From the NCBI RefSeq assembly GCF_022867805.1, contig NZ_JALIFO010000001.1:620001-684000 (forward strand): a stretch of DNA of 64,000 nucleotides, in the 5' to 3' direction. Source of the DNA: Cuneatibacter sp. NSJ-177. GTDB taxonomy: Bacteria > Bacillota > Clostridia > Lachnospirales > Lachnospiraceae. This document shows, one piece after another, positions 42,626 through 51,515 of the stretch (position 1 is its first letter; each line of letters starts with the position of its first letter). The notes under the pieces were generated by a model that was not told the origin of the DNA, ran no database searches, and worked only from the letters and a program-made list of their open reading frames with translations. The position numbers were made by a program, and so were the translations under genes.

Positions 42626-44038
42626 ATGAGAAAAAAGATCTGGACCAAGGCGGCAGCAATTTTGACGGCAGCCCTTGTCTTGACCGGCTGCGGAGGAAGC
42701 CCGGCCTCCACCACAGCAGCGGCCAATGCCACGGATGCGCCTGCGGGGACTACGGCGGCCCCTCAGACGGAAACAGGAAAACCCTCCTCCGGAACCACAG
42801 AACTGAATATGTGGAGCGTTTGGACCGGAAGCGGAGGGGAAGCTATTCAAAAAATGGCGGACGAGTTCAACGCTTCCCAGTCGGAATACAAGGTGAATGT
42901 AACCTATTCCGGCTCTTACGCGGAGACTCTGGCGAAATTCCAGGCATCCTCGGCAGGATCCCGGCCGGATATGGTGATGGTCTCCACGGAATCCGCTGCT
43001 CTATTCTTTGACAATCCGGATTACTATACGCCGATTGCCAAATATGCGGAGGAAGATTCCTATGATATGTCAGGGATATTTAACAATCTGAAGGCATCTT
43101 ATACGGATACGGAAGGAAACTGGCAGTGCCTGCCCCTGGGGAACACGGTCGTTGGTTTCTTCTATAATAATGAAGTCCTTCAAAAAGCGGGAGTGGACCC
43201 GGCTTCCCTGAACAGTTATGAAGAGATCGAGGCAGCCTGCCAGAAATTGGCGGACGCCGGAGTCCAGTATCCGTTCGTGCTGGTCCAAAATTCGATCTAC
43301 TACACGTTCCCTCTGACGGCGGAAGGAATCGACTATGTAGACAATAACAATGGAAAAGACGGATGTCCGACCAAATGTCTGCTGGACGAGGAACCGGCCG
43401 CTACGGCGACGGCAAAGTATTTTCAGTTTATTAAGAATCTTTCTTCCAAGAACCAGTTGGCCCCCTATGATCTGGATGCGGCCGACACCCGCCAGATGTT
43501 TGTAAACGGGGACGCCGCGATTATGATGGCCACCTGCTCCGGTCTGAACGCCATCGGCGAGCTGGCTCAGTGGAACCTGGACTTTGGTTTCCATGTGGCC
43601 CCGACCATCTCAAAGGGCGTGGAAAATAAAGGCCAGTGCACCGGCGGCGGAGTCTTATTTATCGCCAACAATGGGGACGAGAACAAGGACCGCGGAAGCT
43701 GGGAATTCATGAAAACGATGATGGAGCCGGAAAATACGGCTGCGTTTGCGATGGCCACCGGTTATCTGCCCATCAATCAGCAGGGCGCGGACACAGCGGA
43801 ATATCAGAAGTTCGTGGAAGAGAAGTTCCCCACGGCAAAGGATGCCATGGCGGCGCAGATGGCAACTGGGGAGGATGTTTACAATGCGATTTTGCCAATG
43901 TTCAGCGATTTCCATCAGATTGTCATGGATTATATGGCAAAGGTGGTTAATGAGCCGGAATATACGGCGGATCAGGCTACAGCAGATATGGCGGCGGATA
44001 TCAACGAGTGCATTGAGCTGTACAATTTAAGTAAGTGA
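42626..44038 (+). CDS. Extracellular sugar-binding lipoprotein of the ABC importer
   Basis: A 470-aa family 1 solute-binding protein. The signal peptide ends in lipobox LVLTGC (Cys22) and is followed by a Thr/Ala/Gly-rich linker (about 23-57) also found in the two TRAP binding proteins here. The mature domain has ELNMWSVWTGSGGEAIQKM, FQASSAGSRPDMVMVS, TYSGSYAETLAKF and GDAAIMMATCSG. It should capture a carbohydrate outside and pass it to the two permeases upstream. A terminator follows. The genes nearby (FGGY kinase, DeoR) suggest a polyol or sugar. Confidence 0.92.
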   Translation: MRKKIWTKAAAILTAALVLTGCGGSPASTTAAANATDAPAGTTAAPQTETGKPSSGTTELNMWSVWTGSGGEAIQKMADEFNASQSEYKVNVTYSGSYAETLAKFQASSAGSRPDMVMVSTESAALFFDNPDYYTPIAKYAEEDSYDMSGIFNNLKASYTDTEGNWQCLPLGNTVVGFFYNNEVLQKAGVDPASLNSYEEIEAACQKLADAGVQYPFVLVQNSIYYTFPLTAEGIDYVDNNNGKDGCPTKCLLDEEPAATATAKYFQFIKNLSSKNQLAPYDLDAADTRQMFVNGDAAIMMATCSGLNAIGELAQWNLDFGFHVAPTISKGVENKGQCTGGGVLFIANNGDENKDRGSWEFMKTMMEPENTAAFAMATGYLPINQQGADTAEYQKFVEEKFPTAKDAMAAQMATGEDVYNAILPMFSDFHQIVMDYMAKVVNEPEYTADQATADMAADINECIELYNLSK

Positions 44039-44099
44039 TTCCGGAGGCGGGAGCGGTTGAAAGGCCGTTTCCCTTCCGGACCAAAGATGGCAGGAAAGA

Positions 44100-44144
44100 A
44101 ACCGGGAGACCGCTCTGACTTTGGGGAGCGTCTTCCGGTTTTTT
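44100..44144 (+). terminator. Terminator of the ABC operon
   Basis: AACCGGGAGACCGCTC pairs, with two mismatches, with GAGCGTCTTCCGGTT and is followed by TTTTT. A weaker imperfect hairpin (44041-44079) lies directly after the stop codon. Confidence 0.8.
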
Positions 44145-44290
44145 GTGCCCGATGGCAGTCTATCCTTCGGTGAATTTGTTATTTCTCTCTTCTGTCAGCA
44201 AAAAATTCGCAAGTCTATCACTTGCTTTTATCAATGAATAACCAAGAATCATGAAGATAAAAAAGAAAATAAAAAATGAGCATAAAGTGA

Positions 44291-44318
44291 TTGACAAAAA
44301 ATGATTAATAATTATAAT
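44291..44318 (+). promoter_or_regulatory. Consensus sigma-A promoter of the first TRAP operon
   Basis: TTGACA (44291-44296), 16-base spacer, TATAAT (44313-44318), both perfect. Very AT-rich surroundings. The region 44145-44290 shows nothing else. Confidence 0.85.
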
Positions 44319-44335
44319 AAAAGTATGTAATGATA

Positions 44336-44347
44336 ATAACTAGTTAT
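44336..44347 (+). promoter_or_regulatory. Candidate operator behind the TRAP-1 promoter
   Basis: ATAACTAGTTAT is a perfect 12-base palindrome starting 18 bases past the -10 box, between the transcription start and the dctQ ribosome site. It is placed where a repressor would block transcription. Confidence 0.45.
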
Positions 44348-44369
44348 ATAATGAGGAAGGGAGAAAACA

Positions 44370-44870
44370 ATGAAGAAAGTGATTTCCTGGCTGGATTACA
44401 ATCTGGAAGAAGTGATCCTATTGGTTCTGCTCGGAATAATTTCTGTCACCATGATGCTGCAGATCATCATGCGCTATCTGTTCAGTTCCCCGCTTTCGTG
44501 GGTGGAAGAGCTTTGCCGGTACTGCTTTGTCTATTCCGGTATGATCAGCGCAGGATACTGCCTGCGGCGGCGTGTCGGAATCCGGGTGGACCTGGTGGTG
44601 AACTTTTTGCCGAAGGCTCTGCAGATCGTGGTAGAGTATCTGAGCCGTGTGCTGATGATCACGATGTACGGATACATGGCCTACAGCTCCATTGAGCTGA
44701 TTCGCACGACGACGACTCTGAGCAGCGCGATGCAGCTTCCCATGCAGTACGTGTACCTGGCGATTCCGATCGGCCTGGGGCTGGGCGTGCTCCGCGGGAT
44801 TCAGGATGTCATCCTGTACACGAAAGAGTTAATGCAGAAAGGGAAGAAGGAGGACGCAGAAGTATGTTAG
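44370..44870 (+). CDS. TRAP transporter small permease (DctQ-like), system 1
   Basis: A 166-aa membrane subunit with four helices: LDYNLEEVILLVLLGIISVT at the start, MRYLFSSPLSWVEELCRYCFV (the family core, about residues 34-54), then two later helices. TRAP carriers use a sodium or proton gradient to import organic acids with an external binding protein. An AAGGGAG site precedes the ATG. It overlaps the large permease gene by 7 bases. Closely related to the protein at 53989. Confidence 0.93.
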   Translation: MKKVISWLDYNLEEVILLVLLGIISVTMMLQIIMRYLFSSPLSWVEELCRYCFVYSGMISAGYCLRRRVGIRVDLVVNFLPKALQIVVEYLSRVLMITMYGYMAYSSIELIRTTTTLSSAMQLPMQYVYLAIPIGLGLGVLRGIQDVILYTKELMQKGKKEDAEVC

Positions 44871-46150
44871 GAACCGTATTTGCCGTATTTGTTGTACTGC
44901 TTTTCCTGGGAATCCCGATTGCCGGGGCGATCATGATCCCGACGATTCTGCCGTCTTTGGTTCTGCCGGCCTTTGCCGGAAACATGAAGTTCCTGCTCCG
45001 CGCCGTTGTGTCCGGGCTGGACTCCACACCGATTTTGGCGATCCCGCTCTTTATGCTTTCCGGCGCGATCATGGCAAAAGGCGGAATTTCCAAGAAGCTA
45101 TTTGACATTTTCGCCATGTTCATCGGCAAGGTAACGGCCGGAATGCCCTGTGCCGTTGTCATCACCTGCCTGTTTTATGGGGCGATCTCCGGTTCCGGCC
45201 CAGCCACCGTGGCGGCTGTCGGCGCCATGTGCATCCCGGTTTTGATTGAATTGGGGTATGATAAGAAATTCGCGGCGGCTATCGTTGCGACCGCCGGAGG
45301 ACTGGGCGTCATCATCCCGCCGAGTATCCCGTTCATCATGTACGGCGTGACCACCGGCGTATCGGTCGGCGAGCTCTTTATCGCCGGTATTGTCCCTGGA
45401 TTTCTGATTGCCTTCTGCCTGATGTTCTACTGCTGGATTTACTGCAAGCGGAATGGGGAGGACAAGGAGAGAATCGCGGCCAATCATAAAGCGCTGAAAG
45501 ACAAGGGAATGTTCAATGTCCTGAAAGAAGGCTTTTGGGCGCTGCTGACCCCGGTCATCATCCTGGGCGGCATTTACAGCGGAGCCGTGACCCCTACGGA
45601 GGCGGCCTGCGTGTCGGTGTTCTATGCGATTATCGTCAGCGTCTGGATCTACAAGACCATGCGTCTGCGCGATGTGATTACATATATGAAGGATGCGGTG
45701 AAGAGTTATGCGCCGATCTGCCTTCTGATTGCTTTCGCCATCGCATTTGGCCGGGTGCTGGTACTTTTAAAAGCTCCGGAACTGATTTCCGATTTTATCA
45801 CCACTACCTTCTCAACGAAGTACGCCTTCCTAATCGTGCTGAACCTGGTCTTGCTGCTGCTGGGAATGTTTATGGATACGGCGTCGGCCATCGCGATTCT
45901 GGGCCCGATTCTTCTTCAGACCGCGGAGAGCATGGGGATCAACGGCGTCCAGTTCGGCGTAATCCTGGTGACGAACCTGGCGGTTGGCCTGGTCAGCCCT
46001 CCCATTGGCATCAACTTGTTTGTGGCGGCGCCTTTGGTCGGAGAGTCCTCATGGACGGTCGGGAAACATGCGCTTCCGTTCATTGGATTTTTCCTGATCG
46101 CCCTGCTGCTGATCACCTTCATTCCGGCGATTTCGCTGGTATTGCTGTAA
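44864..46150 (+). CDS. TRAP transporter large permease (DctM-like), system 1
   Basis: A 428-aa carrier subunit with about twelve helices, which forms the transport path. Marks are STPILAIPLFMLSGAIMAKG, FYGAISGSGPATVAAVGAM, GGLGVIIPPSIPFIMYG, GGIYSGAVTPTEAACVSVFY and NLAVGLVSPPIGINLFVA. The AAGGAGG site is inside dctQ. By eye about two thirds of residues match the DctM at 54486, so the two systems are recent paralogues or have been acquired together. dctP follows after 60 bases. Confidence 0.95.
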   Translation: MLGTVFAVFVVLLFLGIPIAGAIMIPTILPSLVLPAFAGNMKFLLRAVVSGLDSTPILAIPLFMLSGAIMAKGGISKKLFDIFAMFIGKVTAGMPCAVVITCLFYGAISGSGPATVAAVGAMCIPVLIELGYDKKFAAAIVATAGGLGVIIPPSIPFIMYGVTTGVSVGELFIAGIVPGFLIAFCLMFYCWIYCKRNGEDKERIAANHKALKDKGMFNVLKEGFWALLTPVIILGGIYSGAVTPTEAACVSVFYAIIVSVWIYKTMRLRDVITYMKDAVKSYAPICLLIAFAIAFGRVLVLLKAPELISDFITTTFSTKYAFLIVLNLVLLLLGMFMDTASAIAILGPILLQTAESMGINGVQFGVILVTNLAVGLVSPPIGINLFVAAPLVGESSWTVGKHALPFIGFFLIALLLITFIPAISLVLL

Positions 46151-46210
46151 ACGCGTGATTCCGGCGGATTATTCCGCCGGATAACATAGATAAGAAAAGG
46201 AGAAGAAAGT

Positions 46211-47359
46211 ATGAAAACAAAACGTATGGCTGCAATGTTTTTGGCATTTGGCATGGCTTTTTCCATGGTGAGCTGCGGAAGTTCGGGGGATACCACGACT
46301 GCGGCTGCCGGAACCACGGCGGCAGGGACGACTGCGGCTGCCACCACGGCGGCTGACGGCACCACAGCGGCGGAAGGTGCGACCACGGCAGCCGGTTCTG
46401 AGGCAGCCGGCGCAGGAAACGTGGAGATCACCAGCACCGACAAGGTGACGATCATCTGGTCCCACAATGCGCCGGAGAGCTCCAACGGACATCAGACCGC
46501 ACTGAAATTTAAAGAGCTGGTGGAAGAGCGCAGCAACGGCAACATCACCGTAGAAGTGCATCCCAACGGCGAGCTGGGAACCGTTCCGGAGAACGATCAG
46601 GCGCTGCGTGACGGTACGATCCAGATGAACAGCGGAACCTCCGGCGGCTTGGTGGATATGTCTTTGTCCTACTTCGACGCCCCCAACATGGTAGCCGACG
46701 AGGCTGCTGCTATGGAGCTTTTTGGCCGCGGAACCGAGATGCGCCAGGAGACCGAGAAGCGTTATGAAGCCCTTGGCATGAAGGTTCTGTCCTTTGTACC
46801 GGTCGGCTTCCGTGTCACCAGCTCCAACAAAGAGATCCGCTCTTATGATGACCTGAAAGGCCTGAAGATCCGTACACTGGAGAACCCGGTTCCGATCGCT
46901 TACTGGCAGGCATGGGGCTGCAGCCCGACTCCGATCGCTTTCTCCGAGCTCTACATTGCCCTGCAGCAGGGCCTGGTGGAAGCCGAGGAGAACACCTACG
47001 ACACCATCGTTTCCTCTAAGCTGTATGAGCAGCAGAAATACATCGTTAACACCAACCATGTGGTAATGTGGGGCGGTATGTACATGAATCTGGATTTCTG
47101 GAACAGCCTGCCGGCGGATTACCAGGCGCTGATCGAGGACATCTGTGCCAATGAGATTGACGACTATCAGTTCAACGTAGCGAAGGAAGCCAATGAAGCT
47201 GCAATCCAGACCATGAAGGACGCCGGACTGGAAATCATCGATCTGCCGGAAGCAGATCTGGTGAAGATGAGAGAAGAGGCAAAGCCTGCTTACGATATGA
47301 TCCGTGAATCGGTCGGCGACGAACTGATGGATAAACTGGAAGCCGCTCTGGCGAAATAA
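46211..47359 (+). CDS. TRAP transporter substrate-binding lipoprotein (DctP-like), system 1
   Basis: A 382-aa external binding protein. Lipobox FSMVSC (Cys22) is followed by a long Thr/Ala-rich linker (about 28-70). The mature domain has VTIIWSHNAPESSNGHQ, EVHPNGELGTVPENDQAL, GFRVTSSNKEI and DLKGLKIRTLENPV with the conserved Arg that binds a substrate carboxylate, then ELYIALQQGLVEAEENTYDT. The substrate should therefore be a carboxylic acid. Codon use is of the high-expression type. The hydrolase gene that follows after 17 bases is probably in the same operon. Confidence 0.93.
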   Translation: MKTKRMAAMFLAFGMAFSMVSCGSSGDTTTAAAGTTAAGTTAAATTAADGTTAAEGATTAAGSEAAGAGNVEITSTDKVTIIWSHNAPESSNGHQTALKFKELVEERSNGNITVEVHPNGELGTVPENDQALRDGTIQMNSGTSGGLVDMSLSYFDAPNMVADEAAAMELFGRGTEMRQETEKRYEALGMKVLSFVPVGFRVTSSNKEIRSYDDLKGLKIRTLENPVPIAYWQAWGCSPTPIAFSELYIALQQGLVEAEENTYDTIVSSKLYEQQKYIVNTNHVVMWGGMYMNLDFWNSLPADYQALIEDICANEIDDYQFNVAKEANEAAIQTMKDAGLEIIDLPEADLVKMREEAKPAYDMIRESVGDELMDKLEAALAK

Positions 47360-47376
47360 AAATTGGGGGAGAGAAA

Positions 47377-48276
47377 ATGAAGTTAAATCTGCACCCACAT
47401 TATGAAATTTTGGCCAGTGCGGACATGAAAAAGGCGCAGGAAGTCCTGCGCCGGTATGACAAACCGGAAGGGCTGACTCTGATTGACCGGACCATTCCGG
47501 GACCAGAGGGCGCGCCGGACATTGAAATCCGGATCTTTAAGCCGGAAGCCGCTCCGGCCGGCACCCCGATGATTATGGATGTTCACGGCGGCGGCTTTAT
47601 GGGCGGAGATTACCTGATGGACGGCAACCGCTGCACCCATCTGGCGATGAATATTCCGGCCATCGTGGTAGCCTTGAACTACCGCCTGTCCCCGCAGAAC
47701 GTTTTCCCGGCGGCGCTGATGGACTGCCTGACCGTGTGGAACTGGATGTATGAGAACGCGGAAGAACTCGGCGGCGACAAGGACCGGATGGGACTGTTCG
47801 GCACCAGCGCCGGAGGAAATCTCTGCGCTGGCCTGGCCTTCTATATCCGGGATCACGGCGGTCCGAAGATCACATTAAACGCTCTGAATGTGCCGGCGGT
47901 GGGCCTTGGGCCCAGCCGTTCGGCCGAGCAGATGCGCTACGGTGCGCCGGTGCTCAGCGGAGATAATCTGTCCTTTGCCTTTGAGAAATATCTGGGCGGC
48001 TTTGACGGGACGATTCCCTCCTACTATGCCGTGCCGAATATGGCGGTGGATTTTTCCAACCTGCCGCCTACCGCATTGATCTTAGGAGAGTATGATCCGC
48101 TTCGGGATTTTGGTCTGGAGTATGCGGATAAGCTGATGAACGACGCCGTACCGGTGGAGCTTTACCTGATGCCCCGCGTCGGCCATGGCTTCGACGGGGT
48201 GAACGACGCCCCGATGACCCAGTGGATCCGGGACGGCCTGGTGCTGTCCTTCCAGAGAGAGTTTGGCATGCTGTAA
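47377..48276 (+). CDS. Alpha/beta-hydrolase, hormone-sensitive-lipase-like esterase
   Basis: A 299-aa cytoplasmic carboxylic ester hydrolase of the HSL family. The oxyanion motif is MDVHGGGFMGGDY, the nucleophile elbow is LFGTSAGGNLCAGL (Ser), the Asp is in LGEYDPLRD, and the His in RVGHGFDGV. It starts 17 bases after dctP of TRAP system 1 with GGGGGAG upstream, so it probably acts on the imported acid's ester form. Natural substrate unknown. Confidence 0.92.
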   Translation: MKLNLHPHYEILASADMKKAQEVLRRYDKPEGLTLIDRTIPGPEGAPDIEIRIFKPEAAPAGTPMIMDVHGGGFMGGDYLMDGNRCTHLAMNIPAIVVALNYRLSPQNVFPAALMDCLTVWNWMYENAEELGGDKDRMGLFGTSAGGNLCAGLAFYIRDHGGPKITLNALNVPAVGLGPSRSAEQMRYGAPVLSGDNLSFAFEKYLGGFDGTIPSYYAVPNMAVDFSNLPPTALILGEYDPLRDFGLEYADKLMNDAVPVELYLMPRVGHGFDGVNDAPMTQWIRDGLVLSFQREFGML

Positions 48277-48295
48277 GTTTGGCATACAAAACAGA

Positions 48296-48328
48296 CGCCG
48301 GTCTGTGGAGAGGATCCACAGACCGGCG
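48296..48328. terminator. Bidirectional terminator between convergent esterase genes
   Basis: CGCCGGTCTGTGGA (48296-48309) pairs perfectly with TCCACAGACCGGCG (48315-48328) over a 5-base loop; no long T tract. It separates two convergent hydrolase genes. Confidence 0.75.
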
Positions 48329-48346
48329 CTTGTACTGAAATCGGAA

Positions 48347-49237
48347 TTACAGATGAGCATCAAAAAAATCCAGCACCTGCCGGCAGTTATCCTCCGACTT
48401 CAAATGAGGATCACTGTGCACAAATCCTTCCGGAAAGTTGGTTTGAATCCGGCCGGGTCCGGCGATTCGGCGATACGCATCTGCAAATTCATAGCTCTGG
48501 GTGACGGGTACGACGGTATCCTTTGTGCCGTGCTGTAAAAACAAGGGCGGGGCCTCCGGCGTAATGTAATAATAAGGGGAGGCAAAACGGGCCAGTTCCG
48601 GGTCTTTGGACGGATCCTTACCGAGAAAAATGGTCTCCATGCAGTGGGGCCCCTCCGTGTCGTAATCCGGCGAAAGGGCCAGTTCCCGAAATTGGGGACC
48701 GGAGATTCCCAGCCGGGTCGGCGGATAGTTGGCAGCTACCGCTTGGATCCGGCTGGAGATATCCGGGTATTCCGGCTGGGGAGCGTCAAAAAATGGATGC
48801 TTCCAGGTCAAGGCGGCCATAAGGGAAAGGTGTCCGCCGGAGGAATTGCTCCAGAGCCCAAAACGCTCCGGATCAAGCCGGAGTTCTTCCGCGTTCTGTC
48901 TCAGAAAGCGGATTGCAGCCTTTACCTCAAAGATCTGGCGTGGGAATTTCTCCTCTCCGCTGCTGGTGCAGCCGATGCTGGCGTAAGCATAGCCCCGCGA
49001 GACGGCGGCAGAGAGAGAATTTCCGAGATGATGGCTGCTGAGACCGGTAAAATACCAGCCGCCTCCGCTGACACTTAAGATCAGCGGGAGAGGGTGGGCG
49101 ACGGATTCCGGGTAGTAGAGGTCCATCGGCAGAGTGCGGCCATCCCCAGTGGGAAAGGGGATGGCTTTTTTTTGATTCCGGATTCCCGACGTATCCAAAG
49201 GCGCATGGGAGTGTGGGATTGTGGTGTAGTGCTTCAT
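48347..49237 (-). CDS. Alpha/beta-hydrolase esterase (BD-FAE-like)
   Basis: A 296-aa hydrolase with oxyanion SVSGGGWYFTGLSSHH, nucleophile LWSNSSGGHLSLMAAL (Ser in SNSSGG), an Asp near HGTKDTVVPVTQS and a His near EGFVHSDPHLK. The fold is like bifunctional acetylxylan/feruloyl esterases and kynurenine formamidase relatives. It has no signal peptide, so it should act inside the cell. It is encoded next to LysR and PadR genes on the same strand and convergent to the esterase of TRAP system 1. Substrate not known. Confidence 0.88.
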   Translation of the reverse strand: MKHYTTIPHSHAPLDTSGIRNQKKAIPFPTGDGRTLPMDLYYPESVAHPLPLILSVSGGGWYFTGLSSHHLGNSLSAAVSRGYAYASIGCTSSGEEKFPRQIFEVKAAIRFLRQNAEELRLDPERFGLWSNSSGGHLSLMAALTWKHPFFDAPQPEYPDISSRIQAVAANYPPTRLGISGPQFRELALSPDYDTEGPHCMETIFLGKDPSKDPELARFASPYYYITPEAPPLFLQHGTKDTVVPVTQSYEFADAYRRIAGPGRIQTNFPEGFVHSDPHLKSEDNCRQVLDFFDAHL

Positions 49238-49307
49238 TGACCGTTTCCTTTCTATACGACTCTGCTAAGTTTATCGGATCGGCTTCGTTAAGTGTCATCG
49301 GAGCCGA

Positions 49308-50246
49308 TTATTCATAAAGATTCATGTCGGTCATCTGTTCATAATTATCGCAGAAAATCTGGATAAACGCCTTCATATAAGGGGGAAGATACGCTCCTTT
49401 TCTGGTCAGAAGACAAAACTCGTACTGCGTGTCCGGCGCTTCTAAGGAGAGGTATCGGATGTTTTTCCCTCCCCGTATGTAGCGCAGCGGGACTTCCGGG
49501 GAAAAGGTGCAGCCAAGACCGCAGGATACCGAGGCAAGGGCTGTCTCCAGGGTTCTGGCTTTCATGGAAAGATCCCAGCGGACATGGTTGGAATCAAGAA
49601 GCGTATCGGCAAATTGGCGGATACGATGCCCCCGTTCCAGCATGATAAATCCCAGGCCCTCCATCTGAGACGGGGAGATGACCGGGTATTTCCGATCCGG
49701 ATCCTGCCGGGCTTCCTGGCAGAGCGGATGGCCGGCGGGAACCGCCAGCACGTATTCCTCATTGGTGATCTTGTTATAGAGAAAATCATCCTTTTGCTTC
49801 GTGATATTCACCGCGATCACGTCTAAGGAAAGGTTTTTCAGAGCTTCTTCCAGCTGATTGCTTCCATTCTCATGGAGCGCAATATCAATAGATGGAAATT
49901 TTTTCTTGTATTCCGGGATCACGGAAAAAATCGTATAAGGGCAGCGGATGCTGGGCACGCCGATGCGGATGCGTCCCATGTCCATCTGGGCGATGTCGTG
50001 GATGGTCGTCATCATTTTTTTCTGAATGGACAGAATCTGTTCCGCATGTTCCATATAACATTCTCCGGCATAGGTAAGAACCAGGCGGTTTCCGATCTTC
50101 TGGAACAGCTTGGTGCCGATCTCGGCTTCTTCCTTTTGCAGGAAACGGGTCAGGGCGGGCTGGGAGATTCCCAGTTCTACCGCTGCTTTGGAGAGGGTGC
50201 CTGCTTTGGAAATGGCGGAGACGTATTCATATTCCCGGTTATTCAT
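49308..50246 (-). CDS. LysR-family transcriptional regulator
   Basis: A 312-aa LysR protein: HTH at residues 1-62 (YVSAISKAGTLSKAAVELGI, QPALTRFLQKEE) and an effector domain (about 90-300; MGRIRIGVPSIRCPYTIFSV). The ATG at 50246 has an AAAGGAGG site and overlaps the PadR gene stop by 8 bases, so the two regulators are made from one transcript. It may control the esterase gene downstream on the same strand or the TRAP-1 operon. Confidence 0.92.
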   Translation of the reverse strand: MNNREYEYVSAISKAGTLSKAAVELGISQPALTRFLQKEEAEIGTKLFQKIGNRLVLTYAGECYMEHAEQILSIQKKMMTTIHDIAQMDMGRIRIGVPSIRCPYTIFSVIPEYKKKFPSIDIALHENGSNQLEEALKNLSLDVIAVNITKQKDDFLYNKITNEEYVLAVPAGHPLCQEARQDPDRKYPVISPSQMEGLGFIMLERGHRIRQFADTLLDSNHVRWDLSMKARTLETALASVSCGLGCTFSPEVPLRYIRGGKNIRYLSLEAPDTQYEFCLLTRKGAYLPPYMKAFIQIFCDNYEQMTDMNLYE

Positions 50247-50799
50247 GGGTGGGATCCTCCTTTCCCGCAAAGGCGTCACGGCAGAGCGCAAGCCAATTCA
50301 GATACGCGCCCTCCCGCATCAAAGCCCCCTGTAAAACCAGATAATCTCCGTGCTCCGGGGTCCCGAAAGGCGGCGTTTCCGGAAAGTGCCGGCCGGTCTC
50401 TTTTAACGCCTCCAGACGGGCTGTATGCTGTCTGATCTGGCTGTCCAGAAGGCGGAGGTACTCGGAAGAAGTCAGGGATTCCGAATAGTAGGTCCGGAGC
50501 CGGAACACGTCTTTGGGGGTGGGGTCCAGCGGCTCGTCGGACCGCAGCCAGCTCTTAAAATCCGCTTCACCGAGAGGGGTCAGGGAATAGACCTTTTTTT
50601 CCAGTTTCTCTCCCTGAATGACGGTTTCATAGGTGATCAGGCCTTCTTCAAGAAGGCGTTTTAGTTCCGGGTAAATCTGGCTGTGGCGGGCATGCCAGAA
50701 ACTGGCCAGCGCATTGTCGCTGAACTCGCGTGAGATGTCGTATCCACTGATCGGTCCCCGCTTGATCAGGCCCAGCATGGCATATTTCAATGTTCGCAT
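50239..50799 (-). CDS. PadR-family transcriptional regulator
   Basis: A 186-aa PadR protein of the two-domain type: winged HTH (about 1-85; YAMLGLIKRGPISGYDISRE, HARHSQIYPELKRLLEEGLI) and a C-terminal dimerisation helix region (about 95-180). PadR proteins often repress phenolic-acid decarboxylation or efflux and sense phenolic acids, but many sense other compounds. A perfect consensus promoter and a stem-loop lie upstream. Confidence 0.93.
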   Translation of the reverse strand: MRTLKYAMLGLIKRGPISGYDISREFSDNALASFWHARHSQIYPELKRLLEEGLITYETVIQGEKLEKKVYSLTPLGEADFKSWLRSDEPLDPTPKDVFRLRTYYSESLTSSEYLRLLDSQIRQHTARLEALKETGRHFPETPPFGTPEHGDYLVLQGALMREGAYLNWLALCRDAFAGKEDPTHE

Positions 50800-50813
50800 A
50801 CATTCTCCTTCTG

Positions 50814-50861
50814 AAAAACATCTGCGGTGGAAGATGGATTTACGGAAGGCAGATGTTTTTT
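50814..50861 (-). other. Stem-loop in the padR 5' leader
   Basis: AAAAACATCTGC (50814-50825) and GCAGATGTTTTT (50849-50860) pair perfectly over 12 bp. On the minus strand the leader begins near 50865, so almost the whole leader is this hairpin, directly before the AGAAGGAGA ribosome site. It could stabilise the mRNA or modulate translation; the plus strand T-run also gives a possible terminator. Confidence 0.6.
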
Positions 50862-50871
50862 ATTACTTTTA

Positions 50872-50900
50872 ATTATAACTTCTTTTCGTTTATATGTCAA
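50872..50900 (-). promoter_or_regulatory. Consensus sigma-A promoter of padR-lysR
   Basis: On the minus strand TTGACA (50900-50895), 17 bases, TATAAT (50877-50872); both boxes are perfect. Confidence 0.85.
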
Positions 50901-50926
50901 AGTGTATGAAGAATATGGATAGCGGA

Positions 50927-50955
50927 TTGACAGAAAAAGGCGAATGAAGTAAACT
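50927..50955 (+). promoter_or_regulatory. Sigma-A promoter of the plus-strand genes at 50985
   Basis: TTGACA (50927-50932), 17 bases, TAAACT (50950-50955). The next start codon is 30 bases further, behind GAAGGGAGA. Confidence 0.7.
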
Positions 50956-50984
50956 AAAAGAAGATCTTGAAGGGAGATATCCAT

Positions 50985-51485
50985 ATGAACCGAAAATTTA
51001 AGCCGGGAAAACGTTTGATGAAAATGAAGAACCTGGCTATTGTAGCCTGTTTGATTGTGGTATTTGTGTTTTATTTTATCTACCGGTATTTATTTGAGGC
51101 GACTTTTCCTCAGTTTGTGGGCCTGCCGATGGTCATTTTGTTTATCCTGTTCGGCGTGCTGGTCTACAAGGGCGTTACTTATTTTTATAAGAAGTACGCG
51201 GATGGAACCTATTATATCGTCACCGACGACGCCCTGGTGGTCGGCGTTGGGAAATCGGAAAAGAAATACGCCTGGAACCGGTTTAAGAAAGCCAGCCTGA
51301 GCCTAAATGCGGTGCGGGCGGTTTGTCCAGTGGTGTTTCAGATCGGGGATGAGGAACTGAAACTGAACCAGTATATTGAAGATATCTATGAGCTGGTGGG
51401 GCGGATTTTGAGCCGGATCGAACCCTATGCGGAGATTGAAGAGGAGTTGAAGCAGAGGACCCAGACGATGAAAGGGATTTATTAA
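50985..51485 (+). CDS. Small two-helix membrane protein with PH-like cytoplasmic part
   Basis: A 166-aa protein with a basic N-terminus, two membrane helices (about 18-36 and 47-65) and a soluble C-terminal region with ADGTYYIVTDDALVVGVGKS, reminiscent of bacterial PH (bPH) or YcxB-like domains. I do not recognise a named family. The ATG at 50985 is 9 bases after GAAGGGAG; an in-frame ATG at 50967 overlaps that site. It lies 30 bases before the AraC-type sensor gene and may share its transcript, so it could be an accessory to it. Confidence 0.7.
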   Translation: MNRKFKPGKRLMKMKNLAIVACLIVVFVFYFIYRYLFEATFPQFVGLPMVILFILFGVLVYKGVTYFYKKYADGTYYIVTDDALVVGVGKSEKKYAWNRFKKASLSLNAVRAVCPVVFQIGDEELKLNQYIEDIYELVGRILSRIEPYAEIEEELKQRTQTMKGIY

Positions 51486-51515
51486 TTTCACCGGAAGAGA
51501 AAGCAGGAGAGCGAG

